DNA of 64,000 nucleotides from Ponticaulis profundi (lineage in GTDB: Bacteria; Pseudomonadota; Alphaproteobacteria; Caulobacterales; Hyphomonadaceae): assembly GCF_042659465.1 (NCBI RefSeq), contig NZ_JBHSSW010000013.1, positions 1 through 64,000 of the forward strand, given 5' to 3'. Positions 9,119 to 18,296 of this stretch are shown here, in pieces (within the stretch, counting starts at the first letter, position 1; the number at the start of each line of letters is the position of its first letter). The notes under the pieces were generated by a model. The model did no database searches and was not told where the DNA came from. It saw only the letters and a list, made by a program, of their open reading frames with translations. The position numbers and the translations under genes are program-made.

Positions 9119-9694
9119 ATGGTCATGTTTCTGATCGGACTTTTCGGATTTCTGGGCATCCATTCCGTTCGGGCCTTCGCCCCGGGGGTTCGTATCCGTG
9201 TCATCGCTAAAATCGGTGAGATGTCCTGGAAAGGGCTATATGCCCTGTTCTCGCTGGCCTTCTTCGTGCCTCTGGTGATGGACTATCCGCAAGCACAATC
9301 CAGTACGATTTATTTTGGAACGGTGCCCACCGCGCTGAAGCACATCAATGCCGTGCTGATACCGATCGCGCTGATCCTGGCAGTGGCTGGAAGTCTGCCG
9401 CGTGGCTTCATCCAGAAAACACTGAAGCACCCCCAACTGGTTGGCGTTAAGCTCTGGGCTCTTGGGCATTTGCTGGTGAACTGGGACCTGACATCCTTTA
9501 TTCTATTCGGAAGCTTTCTCGTCTGGGCCGTCCTGGTGCGCATCTCGATCAAGAAACGGCCCCTCACGGAACCGAAGCCACCAAGCGCGCTATGGGATGC
9601 GATTGCCGTCATCATAGGCGGTCTCCTGACTGGTATTTTCGTTATGGGCGCCCACGTTTATATGTTTGGTGTGGCGCCTATCCCGATTGGATAG
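9119..9694 (+). CDS. NnrU family membrane protein
   Basis: A 191-residue integral membrane protein with five or six hydrophobic helices. It fits the NnrU family in MFLIGLFGFLGIHSVRAFAP near the start and KLWALGHLLVNWDLTSFILFG in the middle. NnrU was named from a nitrite/nitric oxide reductase cluster, and relatives (e.g. isomerases of carotenoid synthesis) bind haem. No denitrification gene is near. The SD is GGGGAG, 8-9 nt before the ATG. Confidence 0.88.
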   Translation: MVMFLIGLFGFLGIHSVRAFAPGVRIRVIAKIGEMSWKGLYALFSLAFFVPLVMDYPQAQSSTIYFGTVPTALKHINAVLIPIALILAVAGSLPRGFIQKTLKHPQLVGVKLWALGHLLVNWDLTSFILFGSFLVWAVLVRISIKKRPLTEPKPPSALWDAIAVIIGGLLTGIFVMGAHVYMFGVAPIPIG

Positions 9695-9776
9695 GCTTTC
9701 GCCATTGCCTTTTCGACGCCTCTCCCGTATAGCCACCGCTTCCGCGCCACAGAAGCGCGTGTCGGTCAGGTTGTCA

Positions 9777-9793
9777 CCCCGGATGGGCCGGGG
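9777..9793 (+). promoter_or_regulatory. Hairpin in the rplY 5' leader
   Basis: CCCCGG at 9777-9782 can pair with CCGGGG at 9788-9793 around a 5-nt loop, about 26 nt upstream of the L25 start codon. A leader hairpin could influence ribosomal protein gene expression, but nothing in the sequence proves a role. Confidence 0.25.
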
Positions 9794-9819
9794 CGGACCT
9801 CAGGGCAAAGGATATTGAT

Positions 9820-10440
9820 ATGGCAGATCTCGTTCTCTCAGTTGAAGTGCGTGAGCGCACTGGTAAAGGCGGCGCTCGTGAAGCACGTCGTCAGGGCCTC
9901 GTTCCAGGCATTCTTTACGGCGGCAAACTCGGCCCCGTTTCAATTGCTCTCAAATTCAACGAAGTGATCAAAGCGCTGAACTCAGGCAAGTTCCTGGCGC
10001 ACATGATCGAAATCGACCACAAAGGCGACAAGCAATCCGTGATCTGTCAGGACATCCAGTTCCACCCGGTCACCGATAATCCAGAGCACGTCGACCTGTA
10101 CCGCGTTGACGAAGACCAGGTCATCAGCGTTGAAGTGCCAGTTCACTTCATCAATGAAGAAGCGTCTCCAGGCCTCAAGCGCGGCGGTGTTCTCAACGTC
10201 GTTCGTCACGAAGTTGAAATCAACGTTCCAGCTGGTTCTATTCCTGAAGAGCTCGTTGCAGACGTCACAGGCCTCGACATTGGCGACAACGTCAAAATCT
10301 CGAACATCACCCTTCCAAAAGGCGCAAGCCCAACCATCACCGATCGCGACTTCACGATTGCAACAATCGCAAGCCGTGGTGGCGCTGTTGAAACAGACAG
10401 CGACGAAGGTGAAGAAGGTGAAGAAGAAACCGAAGAATAA
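9820..10440 (+). CDS. rplY: 50S ribosomal protein L25 (Ctc form)
   Basis: A 206-residue long-form L25/Ctc protein. The N-terminal 5S rRNA-binding L25 domain (residues 1-95, with RERTGKGGAREARRQGLVPGILYG) is followed by the C-terminal TL5 beta domain (FINEEASPGLKRGGVLNVVRHEVE) and a very acidic tail of Glu/Asp. It binds 5S rRNA in the large ribosomal subunit. AAGGAT precedes the ATG, and a strong intrinsic terminator follows. pth comes next, a gene order that is common across bacteria. Confidence 0.97.
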   Translation: MADLVLSVEVRERTGKGGAREARRQGLVPGILYGGKLGPVSIALKFNEVIKALNSGKFLAHMIEIDHKGDKQSVICQDIQFHPVTDNPEHVDLYRVDEDQVISVEVPVHFINEEASPGLKRGGVLNVVRHEVEINVPAGSIPEELVADVTGLDIGDNVKISNITLPKGASPTITDRDFTIATIASRGGAVETDSDEGEEGEEETEE

Positions 10441-10461
10441 GTCGGTTTCGTATCTCATTCG

Positions 10462-10491
10462 AAAGGGTCAGGCTGAGCCTGGCCCTTTTTT
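10462..10491 (+). terminator. Rho-independent terminator after rplY
   Basis: A 12-bp stem (10462-10473 with 10477-10488, one G-U pair) with a 3-nt loop runs into six T residues. It is placed 21 nt after the rplY stop codon and so separates rplY from pth. Confidence 0.9.
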
Positions 10492-10521
10492 CATGTCCGA
10501 TTTCAGGCCATAAGCCCTGCC

Positions 10522-11181
10522 ATGGCTATATTCCGTAACTGGTTCTCACGAAAACAGGTTGATCCTCCCATGCTGATTCTGCTCGGACAGGGTAATCCCG
10601 GCGACAAATATGCTGGAAACCGCCATAATTTCGGTTTCATGGCACTCGACGAAATCGCGCGCCAGCATGGCTTTGGTCCATGGAAATCCAAATTTCAGTC
10701 TCAGATCAGCGAAGGCACGATCCAGACTGACAATGGCCCCCAGAAAGTGCTGCTCATCAAACCTCAGACTTTCTACAATGAAACGGGTCGGGCGGTATCT
10801 GAAGCGGCACGCTTCTACAAGCTTGGCGCAGAGGATGTCGTTGTCTTCCACGACGAGATTGATCTTGCGCCGGGCCGCTTCCGCATGAAACAGGGCGGCG
10901 GTCATTCCGGCAATAATGGCCTGCGCTCCATCATCAATCATATGGGGGCCAATATCAGACGCGCCCGTATGGGCGTGGGGCACCCGGGCGACAAGTCCAA
11001 AGTCATGCCCTATGTGCTCGCCGATTTTCCCAAATCTGATTTACTTTGGCGCGATGCACTGCTCGATGCTTGTGCACGTGCAGCACACTTCCTCGTGTCA
11101 GGCGATGATGAGCGTTACCAGACCGAAGTGCTGCGCCTCGCCCCTGCTCCGAAGTCGGACCCGCGCAAAGCGCCGAACTGA
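10522..11181 (+). CDS. pth: Peptidyl-tRNA hydrolase
   Basis: Releases tRNA from prematurely dropped peptidyl-tRNA. The protein has the family motifs GQGNPGDKYAGNRHNFGFMAL (catalytic His in NRHN), KPQTFYNETGRAV, VFHDEIDL and GGGHSGNNGLRSI. The ATG at 10522 gives 219 residues, with about 16 residues ahead of the usual start; the second ATG at 10570, directly before LILLGQGNPG, is an equally good start. Neither has a strong ribosome site. Confidence 0.95.
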   Translation: MAIFRNWFSRKQVDPPMLILLGQGNPGDKYAGNRHNFGFMALDEIARQHGFGPWKSKFQSQISEGTIQTDNGPQKVLLIKPQTFYNETGRAVSEAARFYKLGAEDVVVFHDEIDLAPGRFRMKQGGGHSGNNGLRSIINHMGANIRRARMGVGHPGDKSKVMPYVLADFPKSDLLWRDALLDACARAAHFLVSGDDERYQTEVLRLAPAPKSDPRKAPN

Positions 11182-11241
11182 CCGGCCGGGAAATATTACA
11201 GAAAATTCAGATACCTAACCGGACGTATTTGTGCCGGGAAA

Positions 11242-11270
11242 GAAAAAGGGCGCCCCATAAGGGACGCCCT
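11242..11270 (-). terminator. Rho-independent terminator downstream of tRNA-Ala
   Basis: On the minus strand, AGGGCGTCCC pairs with GGGGCGCCCT (10 bp, one G-U, 4-nt loop) and is followed by five T residues. It sits about 160 nt beyond the 3' end of the tRNA-Ala gene, the only minus-strand gene nearby, so it probably ends that transcript. Confidence 0.75.
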
Positions 11271-11426
11271 GTACTCTACGCTACTCTACGCATCGAGTGC
11301 ATCGTCTAGAAAGATGCGCACCCGATATGTGGCAAATAACACACATGTTCTGACAAAACCAGACCGCTTTTGCAGCAATCTATGGTTAATATCCTAACAT
11401 TTTGTGCATGTGCGTATTTGGGAAAA

Positions 11427-11502
<76 letters not shown>

Positions 11503-11570
11503 GATTTTGAGCGGCGAGCAGTACGCCGAAATCAAGACACGATCAAGCCCAAATTCATGGGCTCAACGTA

Positions 11571-12080
11571 TTAATTCGTGTCGTCGTCGTCATCTCCGAG
11601 AACATCGTCATCATCGTCGATATCAACGTCAACATCGTCATCAAGATCGAAGTCATCTTCGTCATCGTCGAGCAGGACGTCATCATCGTCCATATTGTCT
11701 TCGGAGAAGCCTTCTGGAACGCCGCCAGATGAATCGTCATCATCGTCATCGTCGCCACTTGTCGGAATTGGCGCGTCTTTGTCGACTTCGTCGATTTCAG
11801 GCGTATCGTCTTCTTCTTCGTCGTCGTCATCATCGTCGCTTTTCTTCGCAACGTCCTCGACAACATCATCCTCGTCCTCGTCGTCCTCATCATCTTCCGG
11901 ATCTTCCGGCTTGGATGAACCACGTGGCGCTTTGTCAGGTGTGGGCGTGACCTCCTCGAAGAAGGAGATAGGATATTCCTTGCCCGTATAAGGCGAAACG
12001 ATTGGATCCTTGTTCAGGTCGTAGAAGTTCTTTCCCGTTTCCGGGCAGGTCCGTTTCGTTCCAAGATCTTTTTTCGGCAC
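11571..12080 (-). CDS. FYDLN-acid family protein (TIGR02300)
   Basis: A 169-residue protein typical of Alphaproteobacteria. The first 50 residues carry the conserved KKDLGTKRTCPETGKNFYDLNK segment with a cysteine and the YTGKEYPISFFEE motif. The remaining two thirds is almost entirely Asp and Glu (long D runs). The N terminus resembles a zinc-ribbon half site. Function is not established. The acidic tail makes the DNA here highly repetitive in GAT/GAC codons, so long frames on the opposite strand are artefacts. Confidence 0.92.
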   Translation of the reverse strand: MPKKDLGTKRTCPETGKNFYDLNKDPIVSPYTGKEYPISFFEEVTPTPDKAPRGSSKPEDPEDDEDDEDEDDVVEDVAKKSDDDDDDEEEDDTPEIDEVDKDAPIPTSGDDDDDDDSSGGVPEGFSEDNMDDDDVLLDDDEDDFDLDDDVDVDIDDDDDVLGDDDDDTN

Positions 12081-12192
12081 AGCGGCCCCCTTACACGATC
12101 AGTCTTGTTTTATTTCGATTGGGGCGAGCGCTTGCCATGATCACCTCGCCCTGTCAAAGCAGTTTTGTTACAAACTGCAGGTCAAAATCAAT

Positions 12193-13506
12193 ATGGTGTG
12201 GATTTCAAATCCGGTTTCGCGTCTTTCAGGACGAATTTTACCCCCTGGCGATAAATCCTGCTCACATCGTGCACTGATGTTTGCCGCGCTTGCTTCCGGC
12301 CGGTCTGTTATCTCCGGACTTCTGGAAGGCGATGACGTTCTGCGCACAGGTGAAGCCTGTCGGGCTTTGGGGGCAAACGTCAAGCAAATTGCGCCGTATA
12401 CCTGGGAAGTAATCGGCACGGGCGGCTATTCCCAGCCAGACGACCGCATTGATTTTGGAAATTCCGGCACAGGCTCGCGTCTGATGATGGGGGCCATGGC
12501 GGGCTTCCCGATCCGCGTTGACCTGACCGGCGATGAGAGCCTGCGCTCCCGCCCGATGGCACGCGTGCTCGACCCGCTCAAATCCATGGGCGCAGATGTC
12601 AAAGGCGAAGACCCGGACCGCCTCCCCCTCACGCTGATCGGATCGTCTGACCTGCAGGCGATTGATTATACCCCACCTCATGCCTCCGCTCAGGTAAAGT
12701 CAGCTATCCTGCTGGCTGGCCTGAACGCGAAGGGCACCACAATTGTCCGCGAGGCGCGCAAGACACGCGACCACACAGAACGCATGCTGGAAGGCTTTGG
12801 TATTGAACTGACGCAGGAAGCCGTGGGCGAGGGCCAGAACATTTCAATTGTCGGCGGCCAGTCTCTGACGCCTGTCGACTTTACCGTTCCCGGAGACCCC
12901 TCCTCTGCTGCCTTTCTGTTTGCAGCCGGCATGATTTCACCGGATGCTGACGTGACCATTGAAGGCATCATGACCAATCCAACCCGCGCGGGCCTTCTCA
13001 AACTGGCCTATGACATGGCCGAACTTGAGGATCTGGAGCGTCACACGATTTCCGGCGAAGAAGTTGTGACCGTCCGGGTAACAGGCTCAGGACGCGTCAA
13101 ACGCGCCATTCCCGGTCAGGAACTCACCGCAGCGATGATTGACGAGTTCCCGATCTATGCGGTCCTCGCCGCCTTCGCAGAAGGCGAAACACGCATCACG
13201 GGCGCAGAAGAACTCCGCGTGAAGGAGTCCGATCGCATTACCGCTACAGTGAACATGCTGCGTGCCAATGGTGTGGAAGCAGACGAACTGCCGGATGGTT
13301 TTGTCATACAGGGCTGTAACGGAAAGGTGCCGGGCGGCGGCGTGGTCGACACCATGCACGATCACCGTATCGCCATGTCTGCTCTGATCATGGGCACCGC
13401 TTCGCAAGAACCTGTCGGCGTAGATGACATTGCCATGATCGCGACAAGCTATCCGGAGTTTTTCCAGCATATGCGAACACTGGGCGCTGATATTCGGGAA
13501 GCCTAA
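12193..13506 (+). CDS. aroA: 3-phosphoshikimate 1-carboxyvinyltransferase (EPSP synthase), class II type
   Basis: Joins PEP to shikimate 3-phosphate in the aromatic amino acid pathway. The 437-residue protein has PPGDKSCSHRALMFAALASG, GNSGTGSRLMMG, KTRDHTERMLEGFG and EELRVKESDRI. The SHRALMF and RDHTE forms place it with class II enzymes, the group of Agrobacterium CP4. At the position where CP4 has alanine (NA/STG) this protein has glycine, so the known CP4 tolerance residue is absent. The order aroA, (GST), cmk, rpsA, ihfB resembles the usual aroA-cmk-rpsA order with a GST gene inserted. Confidence 0.96.
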   Translation: MVWISNPVSRLSGRILPPGDKSCSHRALMFAALASGRSVISGLLEGDDVLRTGEACRALGANVKQIAPYTWEVIGTGGYSQPDDRIDFGNSGTGSRLMMGAMAGFPIRVDLTGDESLRSRPMARVLDPLKSMGADVKGEDPDRLPLTLIGSSDLQAIDYTPPHASAQVKSAILLAGLNAKGTTIVREARKTRDHTERMLEGFGIELTQEAVGEGQNISIVGGQSLTPVDFTVPGDPSSAAFLFAAGMISPDADVTIEGIMTNPTRAGLLKLAYDMAELEDLERHTISGEEVVTVRVTGSGRVKRAIPGQELTAAMIDEFPIYAVLAAFAEGETRITGAEELRVKESDRITATVNMLRANGVEADELPDGFVIQGCNGKVPGGGVVDTMHDHRIAMSALIMGTASQEPVGVDDIAMIATSYPEFFQHMRTLGADIREA

Positions 13507-13573
13507 ACACTCCTGACAGTATGGTGTCAGCAGCCTCCTGATAGCGGAAAGATCCTAAAGAAGGAGGAATGAC

Positions 13574-14164
13574 GTGCTGACACTTTATCATGCACCGAAT
13601 AGTCGCTCGACACGTGTCGTTGCGCTGGTTCACGCTATGGGCAAGCTGGACGAAATCGATATCAGAACGGTCACCATATCCCGTCAGCAGGGAAACGACC
13701 TTCCCGACGACACAAACCCGCACCCGGAGAAGAAAGTACCGCTTCTGGTACATAATGGAGAGATGATCCGCGAATCCTCCGCGATCATGCTGTATCTGAC
13801 CGACCATTTCAAAAGCCCGTTAGGGCCTCAGATTGGCGAAACCGGTCGCGGGGAATATCTGAGCTGGCTGTCTTACTATAGCGGCGTCATAGAGCCGGTG
13901 ATCGTCGGCAACTTCATGAACGTTCAGGGCAACCCCGTTTTCGTTTCAACCTTTCGAGGGCTGGATGAGATCCACGCATCTATCGAACGCGGATTATCAC
14001 GCGGGCCGTGGATCATGGGCGATGGCTTCAGCGCAGCTGACCTACTGATATCGTCCCCTTATCTTTGGGCCCCTCACCTGCTTCCGGAAAATCCGATCAT
14101 CAGGGATTGGGTAAAGCGGTGCCAGGAACATCCGAGCATGGTCTGGGCCGGGCAATACACCTAA
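13574..14164 (+). CDS. Glutathione S-transferase family protein
   Basis: A 196-residue protein with a thioredoxin-like N-terminal half (LTLYHAPNSRSTRVVAL, then KKVPLLVHNGEMIRESSAIMLYLTDHF, containing the ES glutathione-contact pair) and an all-helical C-terminal half. It starts at GTG, 6 nt after a perfect AAGGAGG; the nearer ATG at 13569 is out of frame and stops at once. It sits between aroA and cmk, where most relatives have no gene. The substrate is unknown. Confidence 0.92.
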   Translation: MLTLYHAPNSRSTRVVALVHAMGKLDEIDIRTVTISRQQGNDLPDDTNPHPEKKVPLLVHNGEMIRESSAIMLYLTDHFKSPLGPQIGETGRGEYLSWLSYYSGVIEPVIVGNFMNVQGNPVFVSTFRGLDEIHASIERGLSRGPWIMGDGFSAADLLISSPYLWAPHLLPENPIIRDWVKRCQEHPSMVWAGQYT

Positions 14165-14319
14165 CCAATAGCTCGCTTCGAAAAAGAACGTCATATGCTG
14201 TGCGCAGGTTTGCAGTTCATTCCGTAAGCGAATATGCACACCATACTTAGCTTGTGATCTTACCGGTCACGCGGAATGCTGCAGCATTTGCAGCTTTGCA
14301 GAAGGCCTTCGTGCAGCAC

Positions 14320-14976
14320 ATGACGGATATGCCCAACCTTATCATCGCCATTGATGGCACCCTTGCCTCCGGCAAAGGCACACTCGCGCGCTTTCTCTCG
14401 AGCGAATATGAACTGCCTCATCTCGATACTGGTCTTCTTTATCGTGCGCTGGCAGCGCTCGCCCTGAAAACATCCGTCGCTCTGGATGATGAAGACGCAC
14501 TGGCAGACAAGGCAGAAACGCTCAATCTCGCCGAATTTGACGAAGCCGATCTGCGAACAGCTGAGGTCGGCCAGGCGGCATCGAAAGTTGCCGCCTATCC
14601 GAAGGTTCGCAAGGCGCTCTTTGAGCTTCAGCGCGAATTCGCGTTTCAGGATGGCGGCGCCGTTCTGGACGGACGTGACATTGGCACTGTGGTTTGCCCG
14701 GAAGCCCACGTCAAAATCTGGGTTGATGCCGATATCCGTACACGTGCCGAGCGCCGGGTTGCAGAACTGAACGCCAAGGGTGATCCAATCACCGTTGATG
14801 AAATGCTCGAGCAGCTGGAAGAGCGGGACAAAAGAGACCGCACGCGCGACGTCGCGCCAATGCGCCCGGCAGACGATGCCCACTTGCTAGATACGTCACA
14901 TTTGTCTATAGACGCGGCCAAGGAAGAGGCCCGACACATAGTCGACCGTGTCAGGGCTAGCCTTTCGCGTTCTTAG
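14320..14976 (+). CDS. cmk: (d)CMP kinase
   Basis: Phosphorylates CMP and dCMP. The P-loop IDGTLASGKGTLARFL is followed by LPHLDTGLLYRALA, the DGRDIGTVVCPEAHVKIWV segment and the RDKRDRTRDVAPMRPADDA lid/NMP region. I chose the ATG at 14320, giving 218 residues and matching the family N terminus; a GTG at 14254 in frame would add 22 residues, and an ATG at 14329 is also possible. rpsA follows after a 140-nt leader. Confidence 0.95.
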   Translation: MTDMPNLIIAIDGTLASGKGTLARFLSSEYELPHLDTGLLYRALAALALKTSVALDDEDALADKAETLNLAEFDEADLRTAEVGQAASKVAAYPKVRKALFELQREFAFQDGGAVLDGRDIGTVVCPEAHVKIWVDADIRTRAERRVAELNAKGDPITVDEMLEQLEERDKRDRTRDVAPMRPADDAHLLDTSHLSIDAAKEEARHIVDRVRASLSRS

Positions 14977-15047
14977 AACACGCCTCGGCATGCTCTGAAA
15001 TCCCAAAACGCGGACCACAGGTCGACGACATCTTGAACCATGTAGAC

Positions 15048-15062
15048 GCCGCATGGTGCGGC
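15048..15062 (+). promoter_or_regulatory. Hairpin in the rpsA leader
   Basis: GCCGCA at 15048-15053 pairs perfectly with TGCGGC at 15057-15062 around a 3-nt loop, 54 nt before the rpsA start codon. S1 is known to regulate its own translation in some bacteria. That this hairpin is involved here is a guess. Confidence 0.3.
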
Positions 15063-15116
15063 AATGACCGTCGGAAACAACCGGCCGGCCAACATTGAAT
15101 GATTTTTGGAGTCTGA

Positions 15117-16802
15117 ATGTCTACTGCTGAATCTCTCAACCCTACCCGCGACGATTTCGCGGCCATGTTCGATGCCAGCTTCGCTGGCAGCCAAATGCAA
15201 GAAGGACGCGTTATTCCTGCGACTGTCGTCTCAGTCGAAAACGACGCCGTCATCGTTGACGTTGGTCTGAAAACCGAAGGCCGCATCCCTCTCAAAGAAT
15301 TCTACCAGGACACAACGAAGCCAGAAGTTGGCCAACTCGTTGAAGTTTACCTGGAGCGCATCGAAAACGCGCTCGGTGAAGCTGTTCTGTCGCGCGACAA
15401 AGCACGCCGCGAAGAAGCCTGGACCCGCCTCGAAAAACTCCACGCCAAAGAAGAGCCTGCAGACGGCGCCATTGTTGGCCGCGTCAAAGGTGGCTTCACG
15501 GTTGATCTGGGCGGCGTCAACGCCTTCCTCCCAGGTTCTCAGGTTGATATCCGTCCAATCCGTGACGTCGGCCCGCTGATGAACCAGGTTCAACCGTTCG
15601 CGATCCTGAAAATGGACCGTCCACGCGGCAACATCGTTGTGTCTCGTCGTGCCGTTCTCGAAGAGAGCCGCGCAGAGCAACGCGCTGAGATCGTCGGCGA
15701 ACTGGCTGAAGGTGACGTTCGCGAAGGCGTCGTCAAGAACATCACCGATTACGGTGCGTTCGTTGACCTCGGCGGCATTGACGGCCTCCTCCACGTCACA
15801 GACATGTCCTGGAAGCGTATTTCGCACCCAAGCCAGGTCGTTGCTGTTGGCGAAACCGTCAAGGTTCAGATCGTCAAGATCAACCCAGACACGCAACGTA
15901 TCTCTCTCGGCATGAAGCAACTCATGTCGGACCCATGGGATGGTGTTGAAGCGAAATACCCTGTTGGCGCACGCTACACAGGCCGCATCACGAACATCAC
16001 TGACTACGGCGCATTCGTTGAGCTCGAAGACGGTGTTGAAGGCCTCATCCACGTTTCAGAAATGTCCTGGACGAAGAAAAACCTGCACCCAGGCAAAATC
16101 GTCTCCACATCTCAGGAAGTGGACGTCATGGTCCTCGACGTGGATTCCGAGAAGCGTCGCATCTCGCTCGGCCTCAAGCAGTGCCTCGACAACCCTTGGG
16201 AAGCGTTCATCGCTGAAAACCCAACTGGCAGCGAGATCGAAGGCGAAGTTCGCGGCATCACCGAATTCGGTATGTTCGTTGGCCTCGGCCCGGAACTCGA
16301 CGGCATGGTTCACATCAACGACATCGACTGGAACCGTCCAGGCGAAGAAGCAATCGAAGACTATAACAAGGGCGACACCGTCAAAGTTAAGGTCCTCGAA
16401 GTGGACGTCGACAAAGAACGTATCTCTCTCGGCATCAAGCAGCTTGGCGACGACCCGATGACGGGTAGCGACATCCGCAAAGGCTCTACAGTTACCTGTA
16501 CGGTTACGGAAGTTGCTTCTGGCGGTATCGAAGTCGAATTCGGTGACGGCCTCAAATCCTTCATCCGTCGTTCTGACCTTTCCCGCGATCGTTCCGAGCA
16601 ACGCCCAGAGCGTTTCGCCGTTGGCGACTCGCTGGACGCAAAAGTCACAAACTTCGACCGCGCAAGCCGTCGTGTGTCTCTGTCCATCAAGGCGCTCGAA
16701 ATCGAGGAAGAAAAAGAAGCAGTCGCACAGTACGGCTCAGCTGACTCCGGCGCGTCTCTCGGCGACATCCTCGGCGCAGCTCTGAAGCAAGGCGACGAGT
16801 AA
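15117..16802 (+). CDS. rpsA: 30S ribosomal protein S1
   Basis: A 561-residue protein built of six S1 (OB-fold) repeats. The clearest are repeats 3 to 5, each beginning with a G-x-V/I-x-x-I-T-D/E-Y/F-G-A/M-F-V pattern and ending RISLGxKQ. S1 helps the small subunit bind and unfold mRNA. Codon use is strongly biased, as expected for a highly expressed gene. TTTTTGGAG precedes the ATG. A tight inverted repeat separates it from ihfB. Confidence 0.98.
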   Translation: MSTAESLNPTRDDFAAMFDASFAGSQMQEGRVIPATVVSVENDAVIVDVGLKTEGRIPLKEFYQDTTKPEVGQLVEVYLERIENALGEAVLSRDKARREEAWTRLEKLHAKEEPADGAIVGRVKGGFTVDLGGVNAFLPGSQVDIRPIRDVGPLMNQVQPFAILKMDRPRGNIVVSRRAVLEESRAEQRAEIVGELAEGDVREGVVKNITDYGAFVDLGGIDGLLHVTDMSWKRISHPSQVVAVGETVKVQIVKINPDTQRISLGMKQLMSDPWDGVEAKYPVGARYTGRITNITDYGAFVELEDGVEGLIHVSEMSWTKKNLHPGKIVSTSQEVDVMVLDVDSEKRRISLGLKQCLDNPWEAFIAENPTGSEIEGEVRGITEFGMFVGLGPELDGMVHINDIDWNRPGEEAIEDYNKGDTVKVKVLEVDVDKERISLGIKQLGDDPMTGSDIRKGSTVTCTVTEVASGGIEVEFGDGLKSFIRRSDLSRDRSEQRPERFAVGDSLDAKVTNFDRASRRVSLSIKALEIEEEKEAVAQYGSADSGASLGDILGAALKQGDE

Positions 16803-16865
16803 ACGCACATAGTCTTCTCAACGTGTGATCGATTTCGATCATTCTGAAGAAAAGTACCTTCTGTT

Positions 16866-16893
16866 CGCGGCAAAGTCCTTTGGCTTTGCCGCG
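16866..16893 (+). repeat. Perfect 10-bp inverted repeat between rpsA and ihfB
   Basis: CGCGGCAAAG at 16866-16875 pairs perfectly with CTTTGCCGCG at 16884-16893 (8-nt loop). It lacks a T tail, ends 21 nt before the chosen ihfB start, and so looks more like a processing or attenuating hairpin than a full terminator. Confidence 0.6.
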
Positions 16894-16914
16894 AAATCGT
16901 TTATGGTCTCAGAT

Positions 16915-17214
16915 ATGCTGAGATCAGAACTCGTTCAGAAACTTGCAGACGAAAACACGCACCTGCGTCCTCATGACCTGGAGCGCGTGGTCGATGTCAT
17001 TCTGGATGAGATCGCAACAGCACTCGAAAGCGGCAATCGCGTCGAACTGCGGGGCTTTGGCGCCTTTTCTGTTCGCAAACGTGATGCGCGCGTGGGTCGC
17101 AATCCGCGGACAGGTGAGTCTGTCGAGGTTGAAGAAAAATATGTCCCGTTCTTCAAAGCCGGCAAGGAATTGCGCGCGCGCCTGAACGACGGCATCGACC
17201 CGGAAGACCGGTAA
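16915..17214 (+). CDS. ihfB: Integration host factor subunit beta
   Basis: A 99-residue DNA-bending protein of the HU/IHF family. MLRSELVQKLADEN begins the helical dimer part; RVELRGFGAFSVRKRDARVGRNPRTGE is the beta-arm signature, with Pro at its tip. It pairs with the alpha subunit (not in this window) to bend DNA in replication, recombination and sigma-54 promoters. I chose the ATG that matches the family start; another ATG lies 12 nt upstream and the frame is open to 16825. No strong SD is visible. Confidence 0.95.
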   Translation: MLRSELVQKLADENTHLRPHDLERVVDVILDEIATALESGNRVELRGFGAFSVRKRDARVGRNPRTGESVEVEEKYVPFFKAGKELRARLNDGIDPEDR

Positions 17215-17339
17215 ATTCGGCAAAACCCTACATAATCGATGAGATTAGCGCCCGGTTCCCGCGGCAAATCATAAAGATTTTCAATGCTGCGAACTTAGCG
17301 AATTAGGAAACCTGTGCCCGAATTGCGCATTTTATCGGC

Positions 17340-18113
17340 ATGGATAAGAACTATCATAGCTTTGACGATCAGCCGTGTCTGGAGACCAACACCTGTCTTG
17401 GTGCCAAGCTTTTAAGGCTTGCGCCCATTAACAACAGACAGGAAGCCCTTCTGGCGCGCCTGGAAGAAAACGTGACATCTGTACCGGCTGGCACCCTCCT
17501 CCTCAATGAGGGCGAGCCTGTGCGCGATCTGATCATCCTGAATGAAGGCTGGGTCAGCTGTCGCAAGCAATTGCCAGACGGGCGCATGAGCATCTCCCAG
17601 ATCCTTCACCCAGGAGACATCGTAGGCTTTGAAAATCTTGCCTTCAAACAGGTCAAAAATAACTGCCTTGCGGAAAGCAATCTCAAGGTCTGCCGTTTTC
17701 CGCGCGAACACCTGAATAACGTGTTCAATGAAAGCCCGCGTATTTCGGCACTCATGATGGCACTCGGCGCGATTGAACAGGCGATCATCTCTGATCGGGT
17801 CATGATCAGTCGCCGCAATGACGGCGAAGCGCGCCTGGCGCTCTTCCTGCTGCAGACGCTTGCACGCCTGCGCCTGATGAATGATCAGATCTATGATCAG
17901 TTTCACTGCCCGCTGCGCCAGCAGCAGATTGGTGATGCAACTGGCCTAACGAGTGTTCATGTCAGCCGTACGCTTGGTCGACTGGAAGACCGTGGATTGC
18001 TCGCACGCCGTGGTCAGTTCATCCGCATTCTGGATGAGAAAAAGCTTGCTGAACTCGTCGATTTCAACGACCGATACCAGCAGCTCGATTTCAGCTGGCT
18101 GCCTGAAGATTGA
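17340..18113 (+). CDS. Crp/Fnr family transcriptional regulator
   Basis: A 257-residue regulator. The N-terminal cyclic-nucleotide-binding fold (PAGTLLLNEGEPVRDLIILNEGWV, HPGDIVGFENLAF) leads to a dimer helix, and the C-terminal winged helix-turn-helix includes RQQQIGDATGLTSVHVSRTL. The FNR iron-sulfur cysteine pattern is absent: the N-terminal cysteines (around residues 13 and 19) do not match it. The typical cAMP-binding RxS is also not seen, so the signal is unknown. It lies next to a receiver and kinase cluster, which may be chance. Confidence 0.92.
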   Translation: MDKNYHSFDDQPCLETNTCLGAKLLRLAPINNRQEALLARLEENVTSVPAGTLLLNEGEPVRDLIILNEGWVSCRKQLPDGRMSISQILHPGDIVGFENLAFKQVKNNCLAESNLKVCRFPREHLNNVFNESPRISALMMALGAIEQAIISDRVMISRRNDGEARLALFLLQTLARLRLMNDQIYDQFHCPLRQQQIGDATGLTSVHVSRTLGRLEDRGLLARRGQFIRILDEKKLAELVDFNDRYQQLDFSWLPED

Positions 18114-18296
18114 ATGCTTTCAACGCTTTAGTGCTTGTAACTGCATTAATACTGAGGAAAAAACATAAGTTTTAATCTCAGTTAATTACGGGCGGATGTT
18201 TTAACGATACTTTGGCGACAGACCTTCAGGCGTCTAAGTCCTGAACATTCTTCCTATACTGGGGAGAGTGTCCAACGCCCGCGAGTTCGTATCTCT

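Noticed and set aside
11507..11991. Long Ser-rich and Arg/His-rich frames opposite the FYDLN protein
   Set aside because: They arise from the GAT/GAC-rich Asp codons of the acidic tail read on the other strand or frame.
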